Source: SZAS-79 sp965279075
GTDB taxonomy: Bacteria; Pseudomonadota; Gammaproteobacteria; Burkholderiales; SG8-39
Direction of reading: 5' to 3'
DNA length: 64,000 bases
Assembly (NCBI GenBank): GCA_965279075.1
Contig: CBDIHI010000010.1
Span: forward strand, 558,001 to 622,000
A program made the translations under genes and the position numbers. Below the pieces are notes generated by a model. That model saw nothing but the letters and a program-made list of their open reading frames with translations. It was not told the origin of the DNA and searched no databases. Below, piece after piece: positions 8,143 through 16,600 of this stretch. Positions within the stretch are counted from its first letter, which is position 1, and every line of letters starts with the position of its first letter.

Positions 8143-9807
8143 ATGACCCGCATCACCGGACGCGCCGCGTTCCTGCAACTGCTCGTGGACGAGGGCGTGA
8201 CGCACCTCTTCGGCAACCCGGGCACCACCGAGCTGCCGATCATGGAGGTCGTGCCCGACTTCCCGCAGCTCAAGTTCGTGCTCGGCCTGCAGGAGGCGGT
8301 GGTCATGGCCATGGCGGACGGGTACAGCCGCGCGTCCAACAAGTTGTCGGCGGCGAACGTCCACGTGGCGCCGGGCCTAGGCAACGCGATGGGGTCGCTG
8401 TTCAACGCCGCGTTCTCCGGGTCGCCCGTGATCCTTACCGCCGGGCAGCAGGAGCAGGGCCACGGCCTGCTCGAGCCGCTCCTCTACGCCCCGCTGGTGC
8501 CGATCGCGCAGCCGCTGGTGAAGTGGGCGATCGACGTGACGCGGGCTGAAGACCTGCCGCGCATCCTGCACCGCGCGGCCAAGATCGCGCTGACGCCACC
8601 GACCGGGCCGGTGTTCGTCAGCCTGCCGGGCGACGTGCTCGACGAGGAAGTCGAGATGGACCTGGGCCGGCCGGTGCGCATCGATTCGATGACCCGGCCG
8701 TCCGACGCGGCCCTGGCTGCGCTTGCGGACAGGCTGCTGGCCGCCGAGCGCCCGGTGATCCTCGCCGGGCAGGAGCTTGCGATCCACGACGCGTTCGGCG
8801 AGGCAGCCGAGCTCGCGGACCTGCTCGGCGCCGCTGTATTCCAGTCGCCGATCCCCTACACGGCACAGTTCCCGAGCGAGCATCCGGCCTTCCTCGGTTC
8901 GCTCACGCGCACGCAGTCGAAAGTGCGCGCCGCGCTGGAGCCCTATGACCTGCTGTTCTGCGTCGGCGCGGACCTGCTGCGGATGTCGGTCTACAGCCCG
9001 GTGGAGCCGCTGCCCGAAGGCCTGCCGGTGATCCACCTGTCGGAGCGCGGCACCGAGCTCGGCAAGAACTACCGCACCGATATCGCGATCCAGGCGAACG
9101 TGAAGGAGACGCTTAAGGCGCTGCTGCCGCTGCTCCGCGCACGGCGCACGCCGGACAGGGCGGCCGCGGCCGGCGCCCGCATCGCGGGATTCGCGAAGCT
9201 GAACTGGGGCGCGCAGCGCGACAAGGCACGCATCGAGGCGATGCTCGCCGCCGAGACGAAGCCCATCGACCCGCGCTACCTGATGCTGCGCATCACCGAG
9301 ACGCTGCCGCGCGACGCGGTGGTGGTGGAGGAGGGACTGACCTCGACGGTGTCCCTGCCGGGCTTCCTTGCGCTGCGCGACCGGCAGTCCTTCTACGGCC
9401 TGGCCAGCGGGGGCCTGGGCTTCGGGATTCCCGGCGCGGTGGGCGTGAGCCTCGCGCTGCCCGGCCGGCCGGTGGCGGCGATCATCGGCGACGGCAGCAC
9501 GATGTACGGCGTGCAGGGACTCTGGACCGCCGCGCACCACAAGCTGCCGATCACCTACATCATCACCAACAACCGCAGCTACCGGATCATCAAGGAACGG
9601 CTGGTGGCGATGCGCTCGACGGCCAAGTTCACCGGCATGGACATGCGCGACCCGGAGATCGACTTCGCGCTGTTGGGCCGGTCGTTCGGGCTGGACACGC
9701 GGCGGGTGACCGACCCGCAGGACATCGCGCCGGTGCTGCGCGAGGCGTTCGCCAGCGGCCGGCCCAACCTCGTCGACATGCGTGTTGCCGACGGGTTCGG
9801 CGCCTGA
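8143..9807 (+). CDS. Thiamine diphosphate-dependent decarboxylase, benzoylformate decarboxylase-like
   Basis: 554 residues with the three-domain POX fold. The N-terminal part (THLFGNPGTTELPIMEV, the LQEAVV glutamate that activates ThDP, NVHVAPGLGNAMGSL) and the C-terminal GDGST...NN cofactor motif near residue 450 are clear. It resembles benzoylformate decarboxylase more than acetolactate synthase: the active-site His of NLHSAAG is kept (NVHVAPG) but the usual Ser is Thr (GTT), and the segment carrying the second active-site His of the Pseudomonas enzyme reads CVGADLLRMSVYSPV with no His. The 2-keto acid substrate is therefore uncertain. It stands alone and is convergent with mtnA; the two stops abut within CCTGATCAGG. 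Confidence 0.85.
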   Translation: MTRITGRAAFLQLLVDEGVTHLFGNPGTTELPIMEVVPDFPQLKFVLGLQEAVVMAMADGYSRASNKLSAANVHVAPGLGNAMGSLFNAAFSGSPVILTAGQQEQGHGLLEPLLYAPLVPIAQPLVKWAIDVTRAEDLPRILHRAAKIALTPPTGPVFVSLPGDVLDEEVEMDLGRPVRIDSMTRPSDAALAALADRLLAAERPVILAGQELAIHDAFGEAAELADLLGAAVFQSPIPYTAQFPSEHPAFLGSLTRTQSKVRAALEPYDLLFCVGADLLRMSVYSPVEPLPEGLPVIHLSERGTELGKNYRTDIAIQANVKETLKALLPLLRARRTPDRAAAAGARIAGFAKLNWGAQRDKARIEAMLAAETKPIDPRYLMLRITETLPRDAVVVEEGLTSTVSLPGFLALRDRQSFYGLASGGLGFGIPGAVGVSLALPGRPVAAIIGDGSTMYGVQGLWTAAHHKLPITYIITNNRSYRIIKERLVAMRSTAKFTGMDMRDPEIDFALLGRSFGLDTRRVTDPQDIAPVLREAFASGRPNLVDMRVADGFGA

Positions 9808-10785
9808 TCAGGTCCCGGCGAGCAGCCGGGCGATGCTTTCGCGGTCGGGCGACGCCACCACGCCGCGCTCGGTGATGATTGCCGCGATGAGTCCGGCCGG
9901 CGTGACGTCGAATGCGGGGTTCCTCACCTTCACGCCCACCGGCGCCCAGCGCATACCGCGATAGCCGGTGACTTCCTCCGCCGCGCGCTCCTCGATCGGG
10001 ATCAGCGACCCGTCGGCGAGCGCGGAATCGAACGTGGAGATCGGTGCGGCGACGTAGAATGGGATGCCGTGGCGGTTGGCGAGAACGGCCAGCGTATAGG
10101 TGCCGATCTTGTTGGCGGCGTCGCCGTTGGCCGCAATCCGGTCTGCACCGACGATGATGAGGTCCACCTCCCCGCGGCTGATCAGGTGCCCAGCCATGTT
10201 GTCGGTCACCAGCGTGACGGGAATCTTCTCCTCGACCATCTCCCAGGCCGTCAGCCGCGCTCCCTGCAGGTAGGGGCGGGTCTCGTTCGCGATCACCGTC
10301 ACGTCCTTGCCCGCATCGCGCGCCGAGCGGATCACGCCGAGCGCCGTGCCGTGGCCCGCCGTGGCGAGCGCGCCGGCGTTGCAGTGGGTCATGATGCGCG
10401 CGCCGGCAGGCACCAGCCCCGCGCCGAGTTCGCCCATGGCACGATTCGCCGCAAGGTCTTCGTCGAAGATCGAGATCGCCTCTGCCGCGGGATCCGCCAC
10501 GCCGCGCATGCGCTCCAGTGCCCAGAACAGGTTGACTGCCGTGGGCCGGCTGCGCGCCAGCAGCGCTTCGGCTTCGACGAGGCTGGCGCCGCGCTGCGCG
10601 TCGAGCGCGATGCCGAAAGCCGCCGCGCAACCGATCGCGGGCGCCCCGCGCACCACCATGTCGGCGATCGCCGTAGCCGTCTCCGCCGCGGTGCGGCAGG
10701 TGACGTAGGCGATCTCATCGGGAAGCTTGCGCTGGTCCAGCAGCTCGAGGCTGCGGCCGGTCCAGCGGATCGGGACGACACTCAT
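9808..10785 (-). CDS. mtnA: S-methyl-5-thioribose-1-phosphate isomerase
   Basis: 325 residues. It isomerises methylthioribose-1-phosphate to the ribulose form in methionine salvage, or the 5-deoxyribose analogue in SAM by-product recycling. Visible hallmarks are VVRGAPAIG, the catalytic Cys in IMTHCNAGALATAG, and the catalytic Asp in VGADRIAANGDAANKIGT. The family includes eIF2B-like proteins, but the RGAPAIG and CNAG motifs point to MtnA. No other methionine-salvage gene is near. The start at 10785 is 24 bases from the divergent GNAT start. Confidence 0.93.
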   Translation of the reverse strand: MSVVPIRWTGRSLELLDQRKLPDEIAYVTCRTAAETATAIADMVVRGAPAIGCAAAFGIALDAQRGASLVEAEALLARSRPTAVNLFWALERMRGVADPAAEAISIFDEDLAANRAMGELGAGLVPAGARIMTHCNAGALATAGHGTALGVIRSARDAGKDVTVIANETRPYLQGARLTAWEMVEEKIPVTLVTDNMAGHLISRGEVDLIIVGADRIAANGDAANKIGTYTLAVLANRHGIPFYVAAPISTFDSALADGSLIPIEERAAEEVTGYRGMRWAPVGVKVRNPAFDVTPAGLIAAIITERGVVASPDRESIARLLAGT

Positions 10786-10797
10786 CGAAGGGGATTC

Positions 10798-10803
10798 TAT
10801 ACT
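10798..10803 (+). promoter_or_regulatory. -10 box TATACT, leaderless start likely
   Basis: TATACT ends six bases before the ATG at 10810, so the transcript should start at that codon. No Shine-Dalgarno sequence is present. No convincing -35 is seen in the 24-base divergent spacer. Confidence 0.45.
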
Positions 10804-10809
10804 GCGGCC

Positions 10810-11226
10810 ATGCCCAAGACCGAAACGTTGGCCTGGAACGCGGCGAAGGCCGAAGCGGCGCCGATCCGCTTCGCGGTGTTCGTCGACGAACAGAAGGTTC
10901 CGGCCGAAATCGAACTCGACGAACACGATGCGACCAGCCTGCATGTGATCGCACGCGAAGCGGGGCGGGCGGTGGGCACCGGGCGCCTCCTTCTCGACGG
11001 GCACATCGGGCGCATGGCCGTGCTGCGCGACTGGCGGGGCCGGGGGGTGGGCGCGGCGATGCTGGATGTGCTGGTCGAAGCTGCACGCCTGCGCGGCGAC
11101 ACCTCGGTCGTCCTTTCCGCGCAGACGCATGCGCTGGACTTTTACCGCAAGGCGGGATTCGTCGTCGAGGGTCCGGAATTCATGGAAGCCGGGATCCCGC
11201 ACCAGCCGATGCGCAGGGTCCTCTAG
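10810..11226 (+). CDS. GNAT-family N-acetyltransferase
   Basis: 138 residues with the ElaA/YjcF-type layout. The N-terminus IRFAVFVDEQKVPAEIELDEHD is typical of these small acetyltransferases. The acetyl-CoA loop is RDWRGRGVGAAML (R/Q-x-x-G-x-G/A), and ALDFYRKAGFVVEGPEFMEAGIPHQPM closes the fold. The acceptor substrate is unknown. It is divergent from mtnA and convergent with the NRDE gene, where both stop codons share the CTAG at 11223-11226. Confidence 0.9.
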   Translation: MPKTETLAWNAAKAEAAPIRFAVFVDEQKVPAEIELDEHDATSLHVIAREAGRAVGTGRLLLDGHIGRMAVLRDWRGRGVGAAMLDVLVEAARLRGDTSVVLSAQTHALDFYRKAGFVVEGPEFMEAGIPHQPMRRVL

Positions 11227-11987
11227 GCCGCCCGGCTGAACTCGTAGTTCACCGTGTCGAGCTCCACGCCTTCCGGGCCGTAGGTGCGTTCGGCGAAGCG
11301 CGTGCCGCCATCGGTCGATTGCAGCAGTACGGTCGAACACCGGGTGCCGTAGGACGAGGAAACGATCCTCGCCGCCGACAGCATCCTCTCGCGTTCCGGC
11401 GCCATGCCCGTCTGCGGCAGGGCGGACTCCGGCGCGGTCGCCGTATCGGCCATCATCGCGAACAAGGGTTCCGTCGCCGGCCGCGGTGCAATGGCCTCGC
11501 GCAGCCTTGCGCGCGCGATCTCGACCTTGGGCCAGGGGGTATCGAGCAGGTGGTTGGACAACCCGTAGATCCCGGGTTCGAGGCGCTGCGGCGCGCCCGC
11601 GCGGTTCGAGTAGTAGTACAGGGCCTCGCCGTCGCCCGCGAGCAGGTTGAAGCCGCGATAGGCGCCGGCGTCGGCTTCTACGCCGGACAGGAATTCCGCG
11701 GCGGACGTGTCGCCTTCGAGGAAGCGGCTCACCAGCGTGCCGCGCGACAAGGCATTCGCACGGACGTCGGCCGGGTCGCGGAAGTTGGTCACGGCCGCGA
11801 ACCGCCCGCCGCGCGTAACCCCGAGCCAGGTGCCCGAGCCTTCGAGGTCGCGGCCCGCGAGCACCGCCGGCCGGTCCCGCCAGAACGCCGCCTGCTCCGT
11901 CGGCCTCGCGTAGAACTCGTCGCGGTTGGCCGCGACCACCAGCGGGAATTCAGCGTGCGCCCGGTAGGCGATCGCGATCAGGCACAT
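11223..11987 (-). CDS. NRDE (TANGO2) family protein
   Basis: 254 residues. The N-terminus MCLIAIAYRAHAEFPLVVAANRDEFYARPT is the NRDE signature that names the family. These proteins carry an N-terminal Cys resembling Ntn hydrolases; the human homologue TANGO2 is linked to heme or acyl-CoA handling, but the bacterial role is unknown. The ATG at 11987 places Cys at position 2, as conserved. The gene overlaps the end of the DUF4936 gene by 10 bases, placing it third in the ygfZ-DUF4936-NRDE operon. Confidence 0.88.
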   Translation of the reverse strand: MCLIAIAYRAHAEFPLVVAANRDEFYARPTEQAAFWRDRPAVLAGRDLEGSGTWLGVTRGGRFAAVTNFRDPADVRANALSRGTLVSRFLEGDTSAAEFLSGVEADAGAYRGFNLLAGDGEALYYYSNRAGAPQRLEPGIYGLSNHLLDTPWPKVEIARARLREAIAPRPATEPLFAMMADTATAPESALPQTGMAPERERMLSAARIVSSSYGTRCSTVLLQSTDGGTRFAERTYGPEGVELDTVNYEFSRAA

Positions 11988-12268
11988 TGGAAAACTTCGG
12001 TGATGCGGTGGATGCCGAGCCGCTCGGCGAGTTGCGCGAACCCGGCGGCGTCCAGCGCCGCGTCGAGCGCGCGCTGGAACACGTCCGCTTCGGACACGTC
12101 CGCATAGATTTCCATGAACGTGGACGGATCGTCGCGGCGCCGTTGCCATTCGCCCTGCACGCCCGTGGACGCGCGCACCTCGCCGAATACTTTCAGGACG
12201 AGCGCGCGCACTTCCTCGATCCGCGCGGGATCGAACTTGTAGTAGACGTAGTAATGGATCGCGCTCAA
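11978..12268 (-). CDS. DUF4936 family protein
   Basis: 96 residues, matching the small betaproteobacterial DUF4936 family. It begins SAIHYYVYYKFDPAR and contains QGEWQRRRDDPSTFMEIYADV, a ferredoxin-like alpha/beta pattern. Function is unknown. The likely start is the TTG at 12268, which overlaps the ygfZ TGA as TTGA; no ATG is available before the conserved strand. Its position directly after ygfZ and overlapping the NRDE gene suggests co-translation with both. Confidence 0.75.
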   Translation of the reverse strand: MSAIHYYVYYKFDPARIEEVRALVLKVFGEVRASTGVQGEWQRRRDDPSTFMEIYADVSEADVFQRALDAALDAAGFAQLAERLGIHRITEVFQCA

Positions 12269-13194
12269 GCGGCGTAGGGCAGGGGCACGACGCGCATTAC
12301 CGGGCCATCGGGCGCGCCGAGGCGCAGCGGGCCGCCTTCCTCCACCGATGAGGATTGCATCACGGCGAGCAGTTCGAACCCGCCCTCGGGCCGCGGCGCG
12401 ACGCTGACCACCTTGCCGATGGCCTGCGGCTCGCCACCGAACACGTCCTGGCCCGGCACAGGCGTGCCTGCATCGGCCTGCATCCGGTACATGCGGCGCT
12501 TGAGTTTCCCGAGGTACTGGGTGCGCGCGACGATCTCCTGTCCCGGATAGCAGCCCTTCTTGAAATCGATTCCGCCCACCAGTTCCAGGTTCGCCATCTG
12601 CGGCACGAATTCGTCCTGCGTGGGCTGGGACACCTGCGGCAACCCTGCGCGCACCTCTTCCAGCGTCCACCATTCGGGCGCGACCTGCGCGAACTGCGCA
12701 GCGAGCGCCGCAGCGGCCGTTGCCGGCGCGATCACGATAAAGCGCGCCGCATCCAGCCTGACCACCGTGCCCTGCGCGCTTTCCGCTACGTCCATCGGTC
12801 CGGCCGGGACGGAATATCCCGCGGCCTCCAGCCTGCTTGACGCGCCGACGCCCCATGTCCCGAACGCCGTCAACGCTTCGCCGGTGTCCGCGATCTTCAC
12901 CTTCGAGCGCATCACATACATGGTGAGGCGCTTGGCAATCGGTGCGGCGATGTCGCGCGAGAGCTGCAGCAGGAACCCGCCTGCGTGCGGGACGACGAGG
13001 AAGTTCGCCAGCAGGCGGCCTTTCGGCGAGCAGTACCCCGCGCGGCGCGCCACGTTCGCGGGCTGGTGCTCGACGTCGTTGGAAAGCTGGCCGTGCAGGA
13101 AGGCGCGCGCATCGTCGCCCGTGACGGACAGCAGCGAAAACTGGGTCAGCGGCGCGAAGACTGCGCTGCCTCCGGCGATCAGGTCGGTATCCAT
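12265..13194 (-). CDS. ygfZ: Folate-binding Fe-S cluster assembly protein YgfZ
   Basis: 309 residues, GcvT-like fold. The diagnostic motif KGCYPGQEIVARTQYLGKLKRR is near residue 215, with the conserved Cys. YgfZ uses tetrahydrofolate to support Fe-S enzymes such as MiaB. The N-terminal part (LLSVTGDDARAFLHGQLSNDV, GYCSPKGRLLANF) is also typical. It heads an operon with the DUF4936 and NRDE genes. The ATG at 13194 overlaps an ATG on the opposite strand at 13193. A TATAAT box 11 bases upstream implies a leader of only a few bases. Confidence 0.94.
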   Translation of the reverse strand: MDTDLIAGGSAVFAPLTQFSLLSVTGDDARAFLHGQLSNDVEHQPANVARRAGYCSPKGRLLANFLVVPHAGGFLLQLSRDIAAPIAKRLTMYVMRSKVKIADTGEALTAFGTWGVGASSRLEAAGYSVPAGPMDVAESAQGTVVRLDAARFIVIAPATAAAALAAQFAQVAPEWWTLEEVRAGLPQVSQPTQDEFVPQMANLELVGGIDFKKGCYPGQEIVARTQYLGKLKRRMYRMQADAGTPVPGQDVFGGEPQAIGKVVSVAPRPEGGFELLAVMQSSSVEEGGPLRLGAPDGPVMRVVPLPYAA

Positions 13195-13205
13195 GGATTG
13201 CCGCT

Positions 13206-13211
13206 ATTATA
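13206..13211 (-). promoter_or_regulatory. consensus -10 box of ygfZ
   Basis: TATAAT on the minus strand (13211-13206). Transcription would start near 13199, about five bases before the ygfZ ATG, so the mRNA would be nearly leaderless. On the plus strand the same bases contain TATTAT (13205-13210), a possible -10 for mltG. Confidence 0.5.
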
Positions 13212-13249
13212 TCGGCGCACCCTTTCCCACCGCGGCCCCGCGGCCCATC

Positions 13250-14242
13250 TTGCTCTCGCTGATCCGCACCCTCTTCGCCCTGGCCGTCGCAGGGACTCTC
13301 GCCTTGGCGGCCTTCGCGGCGTGGTACGCGCTGACGCCGGTCGAGGCGCAGTACCCGGCCGAATTCCGGGTCGAGCCCGGCAGCGGCCTGCGCTCGGCCG
13401 CGAGGCAGATCGAGGCGGGGGGTGTGGCGGTAGGGCGGATCCGCTTCGAAGCGCTGGTCCGCGCCCTCGGGCGCTCGCAGGCCATCAAGGCGGGCAGCTA
13501 CGAGCTTTCCGAAGCCGTTACGCCCCTCCAGTTGCTCGACAAGCTGACCCGCGGCGACGTGAGCCAGGCGGAGCAGACCCTGATCGAGGGGTGGACTTTC
13601 CGCCAGTTCCGGGCGGCACTGGAATCCAATCCTGCGCTTAAAGGGGAACTGCGTGGCCTGCCGGACGATGAAGTGCTGAAGCGCATCGGCGCAACCGCCT
13701 TGCACCCGGAAGGGATGTTCTTCCCGGATACCTATTTGTTCGGCAAGGGCACGAGCGAAGCGGATGTCCTGCGCCGCGCCCACAAGGCCATGCTCGTGCA
13801 CCTCGCGCGAGAGTGGGAGGCGCGCGACCCCAAGGTGCCTTACCAGACGCCCTACGAGGCGCTCACGATGGCCTCGATCGTGGAGAAGGAAACCGGCAAG
13901 CCGGAGGAGCGCGACATGATCGCCGGCGCGCTGGTCAACCGCCTGCGGATCGGGATGCGGCTGCAGGTCGACCCGACCGTGATCTACGGCCTGGGTGCCG
14001 CGTTCGACGGCAACCTGAGGAAGCGCGACCTGCTGGCCGACGGCCCCTACAACAGCTACCAGCGGGCCGGGCTGCCGCCGACGCCGATCGCCATGCCCGG
14101 GCTCGCTTCGCTGCGCGCCGCGCTGCATCCGGCGCAGACCCAGGCGCTGTACTACGTTTCGCGGGGCGACGGCAGCAGCCAGTTCTCGCGCACGCTGGAC
14201 GAACACAACCGGGCCGTCGCGAAGTACCAGTTGAAGCGATAA
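13250..14242 (+). CDS. mltG: Endolytic peptidoglycan transglycosylase MltG
   Basis: About 330 residues against 340 in E. coli. One N-terminal membrane segment (LFALAVAGTLALAAFAAWYAL) anchors it; a LysM-like region follows and then the YceG domain. The catalytic Glu lies in LTMASIVEKETG, and VNRLRIGMRLQVDPTVIYGLG and DGPYNSYQRAGLPPTPI are family hallmarks. It cuts nascent glycan strands and sets their length. The TTG at 13250 is preferred because an ATG at 13193 (19 codons longer) would overlap the divergent ygfZ start and precede any promoter; the longer form cannot be excluded. tmk follows after six bases. Confidence 0.9.
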   Translation: MLSLIRTLFALAVAGTLALAAFAAWYALTPVEAQYPAEFRVEPGSGLRSAARQIEAGGVAVGRIRFEALVRALGRSQAIKAGSYELSEAVTPLQLLDKLTRGDVSQAEQTLIEGWTFRQFRAALESNPALKGELRGLPDDEVLKRIGATALHPEGMFFPDTYLFGKGTSEADVLRRAHKAMLVHLAREWEARDPKVPYQTPYEALTMASIVEKETGKPEERDMIAGALVNRLRIGMRLQVDPTVIYGLGAAFDGNLRKRDLLADGPYNSYQRAGLPPTPIAMPGLASLRAALHPAQTQALYYVSRGDGSSQFSRTLDEHNRAVAKYQLKR

Positions 14243-14248
14243 TCCGAC

Positions 14249-14857
14249 ATGCGCGGAAAATTCATCACCTTCGAAGGCGTGGACGGCGCCGGCAAGTCCA
14301 CCCACGTCGAATGGTTCGCCAACGAATTGCGTTCGGCCGGGCACCAGGTGCTCGTGACCCGCGAGCCGGGCGGGTCGCCGCTGGCCGAAAAGCTGCGCGA
14401 ACTGGTGCTCCACGAGCCCATGGACGCGGTGACGGAGACCCTGCTGGTGTTCACGGCCCGCGACGATCACCTCAAGAAGAGGATTTTTCCCGCGCTCGCC
14501 GCAGGCACCTGGGTGGTATGCGACCGCTTCACCGACGCGACGCTGGCCTATCAGGGTGGAGGCAAGGGGGTCGACACGGCGCTGATCGGCGCACTGGCGA
14601 AGATCGTCCACCCCGACCTGAAACCCGACTGCACGCTGGTTTTCGATTGTCCGTACGAAGTCAGCCGGGAGCGCATGGAGCGCGCCCGTCGCGCGCTGGA
14701 CCGGTTCGAGCGCGAGAACGAGGCTTTTTTCGGCCGGGTGCGGGCCGCTTACCTCGCCACTGCGAAAGCCGAGCCGGGACGGGTCAGGGTGATCGACTCG
14801 ACCCAGACGCTCGACACCATCCGCGCCGGGCTGCGCGGGATCCTTTCCGAACTCTGA
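14249..14857 (+). CDS. tmk: Thymidylate kinase
   Basis: 202 residues. It phosphorylates dTMP to dTDP. The P-loop EGVDGAGKSTH is at residues 9-19, the DR motif lies in VVCDRFTDATLAYQG, and the lid region follows. The mltG-tmk-holB order is conserved in proteobacteria. It starts six bases after mltG and holB starts three bases after its stop, so the three genes are one unit. Confidence 0.97.
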   Translation: MRGKFITFEGVDGAGKSTHVEWFANELRSAGHQVLVTREPGGSPLAEKLRELVLHEPMDAVTETLLVFTARDDHLKKRIFPALAAGTWVVCDRFTDATLAYQGGGKGVDTALIGALAKIVHPDLKPDCTLVFDCPYEVSRERMERARRALDRFERENEAFFGRVRAAYLATAKAEPGRVRVIDSTQTLDTIRAGLRGILSEL

Positions 14858-14860
14858 GCC

Positions 14861-15841
14861 ATGTACCCCTGGGCCACCGCATCGTGGGAAAGCCTGCTGG
14901 CGCGCCGGGAAAACCTGCCGCAGGCTCTGCTGATCCACGGCCCCCGCGGAATCGGCAAACTCGAGCTCGCCCGCACGTTCGCCCAGCTGGTCCTGTGCGA
15001 GACCGCCGGCGCCCGCGAGCCCTGCGGCGAGTGCGACGGGTGCCGCTGGTTCGCGGCCGGCCAGCACCCGGATTTCCGGCAGGTCGAGCCGGAAGCCCTG
15101 GCTGCGCCTGTCGAGCCTTCCGAGGATGCCCCGGCCCCGTCCAAGACGACCAAGCCCAGCCAGGAGATCAAGGTCGACCAGGTCCGGGAGCTGGCGGGTT
15201 TCCTGAACATCGGATCGCACCGCGGAAAACGCCGCCTGGCGGTGTTCCACCCGGCCGAAGCGATGAATGCAAACGCCGCGAACTCACTTCTCAAGTCACT
15301 GGAGGATCCGGCTTCAGGGGCTTGTTTTATTTTGGTTTCAAATAACGCACGCCACCTGATTCCGACCATCCGAAGTCGTTGCATCAGTGTTCCCATGGGG
15401 ATCCCCGATACCGCAGCCAGCCTGGCCTGGCTGAAGCAGCAGGCGGTCGAAAATGCCGCCGACTGGCTGGCCTTTGCCGGTGGCGCACCTCTGCTGGCAA
15501 TGGAATACGCCGGCTCGGAGCGGGGCGAGCGCATAGCGCAACTGGCGGATCTGCTGAGGAAGGGCGGACGGGCGGGGCTGGCGGATTGGTCGGCGACAGA
15601 GCGTGAGCATATCGAGCTCCTGTCGGAAGTCCTGCAGAAATGGGCGCTGGATCAGGCGTTTAGCGGCTTTTGCGGGAAGACGAAGTATTTCCCGCCGGGC
15701 GGCCCGGGGAAACGCCCGTCCGGGACACCCGATGCATGGCTTCGATTTGCCCGTGAGGCCGGTCGATATCGCAGCGCGTCACGCCATCCGTTGAACCCCA
15801 AACTCTTCGCCATGGATCTGGTCTCGAGGATGCCTGGCTGA
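14861..15841 (+). CDS. holB: DNA polymerase III subunit delta'
   Basis: 326 residues. A clamp-loader subunit with a degenerate P-loop (HGPRGIGKLELART) and a zinc module with four Cys (CETAGAREPCGECDGC). The SRC-type arginine finger is visible in IPTIRSRCISVPM. An Ala/Pro-rich insert at about residues 80-105 is common in betaproteobacterial homologues. In related genomes pilZ and tatD usually follow holB; here an AT-rich junction leads directly to an ankyrin gene. Confidence 0.95.
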   Translation: MYPWATASWESLLARRENLPQALLIHGPRGIGKLELARTFAQLVLCETAGAREPCGECDGCRWFAAGQHPDFRQVEPEALAAPVEPSEDAPAPSKTTKPSQEIKVDQVRELAGFLNIGSHRGKRRLAVFHPAEAMNANAANSLLKSLEDPASGACFILVSNNARHLIPTIRSRCISVPMGIPDTAASLAWLKQQAVENAADWLAFAGGAPLLAMEYAGSERGERIAQLADLLRKGGRAGLADWSATEREHIELLSEVLQKWALDQAFSGFCGKTKYFPPGGPGKRPSGTPDAWLRFAREAGRYRSASRHPLNPKLFAMDLVSRMPG

Positions 15842-15880
15842 AGTTTTCAAAAATATTATGTACTAATGTATTTATATATC

Positions 15881-16522
15881 ATGAATATATGCAGACTACT
15901 TAAAGTACTTTTTATGATTATGGTCTTGAGCGCCGGCGTCGCTCACGGTCAGGCATTGGAAGATTCCTTGCGGGCGGCGCTCGAGGGCGACCTGGTGACC
16001 CTGCAAAAGCTCCTCGAGCGCGGCAGCAGCCCGGATACCACGGATGCCGAGGGCAACACGCTGATGATGCTGGCCGCCCGGAACGGTCACCTCAAGGTTG
16101 TCGAGTACCTGTTCGCCAACAAGGCTTCGATTTCCAGGCGCAGCCGGGTCGGCGATACGGCCCTGATGGCGGCCAGCCTCAAGGGGGAAATCCCAGTCGC
16201 CCAGTTTCTGCTCGACAAGGGGGCCGAACTGGATCCCCAGGGCTGGACGCCGCTGCATTACGCGGCGTTCGAAGGCCGGACCGAAATGGCGACTTTCCTG
16301 CTGAAACGGGGCGCGAACAAGGACGCGATTGCGCCGAACCTGTATACGCCGCTGATGGTCGCGATCCGCGGCGGCCATGTGGATGCGGCCCGGGCGATTC
16401 TGTACGCGGATCCGGACGTGACTTACAAGACGCCGGACGGGGATACGGCGTTGAAGCTGGCGACTGCTAAGGGATTCCTGCCGATGGTCGAATTGCTGAA
16501 GCGGGCCGGGGCGCGGGAGTAA
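15881..16522 (+). CDS. Exported ankyrin-repeat protein
   Basis: 213 residues. A signal peptide (MNICRLLKVLFMIMVLSAGVAHGQA) precedes five ankyrin repeats, each with a recognisable T-L/A-L-M core (GNTLMMLAARNGHLK, GDTALMAASLKGEIP, GWTPLHYAAFEGR, YTPLMVAIRGGHV, GDTALKLATAKGF). It is probably periplasmic and binds another protein; the partner is unknown. Similar genes follow tatD in other betaproteobacteria. The first about 45 bases of the gene and the 40 before it are strikingly AT-rich, unlike everything around. ATG at 15881 is chosen because it starts the signal peptide; ATG at 15866 would add five residues. Confidence 0.85.
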   Translation: MNICRLLKVLFMIMVLSAGVAHGQALEDSLRAALEGDLVTLQKLLERGSSPDTTDAEGNTLMMLAARNGHLKVVEYLFANKASISRRSRVGDTALMAASLKGEIPVAQFLLDKGAELDPQGWTPLHYAAFEGRTEMATFLLKRGANKDAIAPNLYTPLMVAIRGGHVDAARAILYADPDVTYKTPDGDTALKLATAKGFLPMVELLKRAGARE

Positions 16523-16600
16523 GGGCTTGAAGGGGAATGGGATTTAGCCCAATCTTATATTTAACATAATCTACATTGTGTCCAATCCAACCGAGCGAAG

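Noticed and set aside
12269..15250. A 1000-codon minus-strand frame leading into the DUF4936 gene.
   Set aside because: It is antisense to mltG, tmk and holB, which are all well supported; only the final 96 codons are real.
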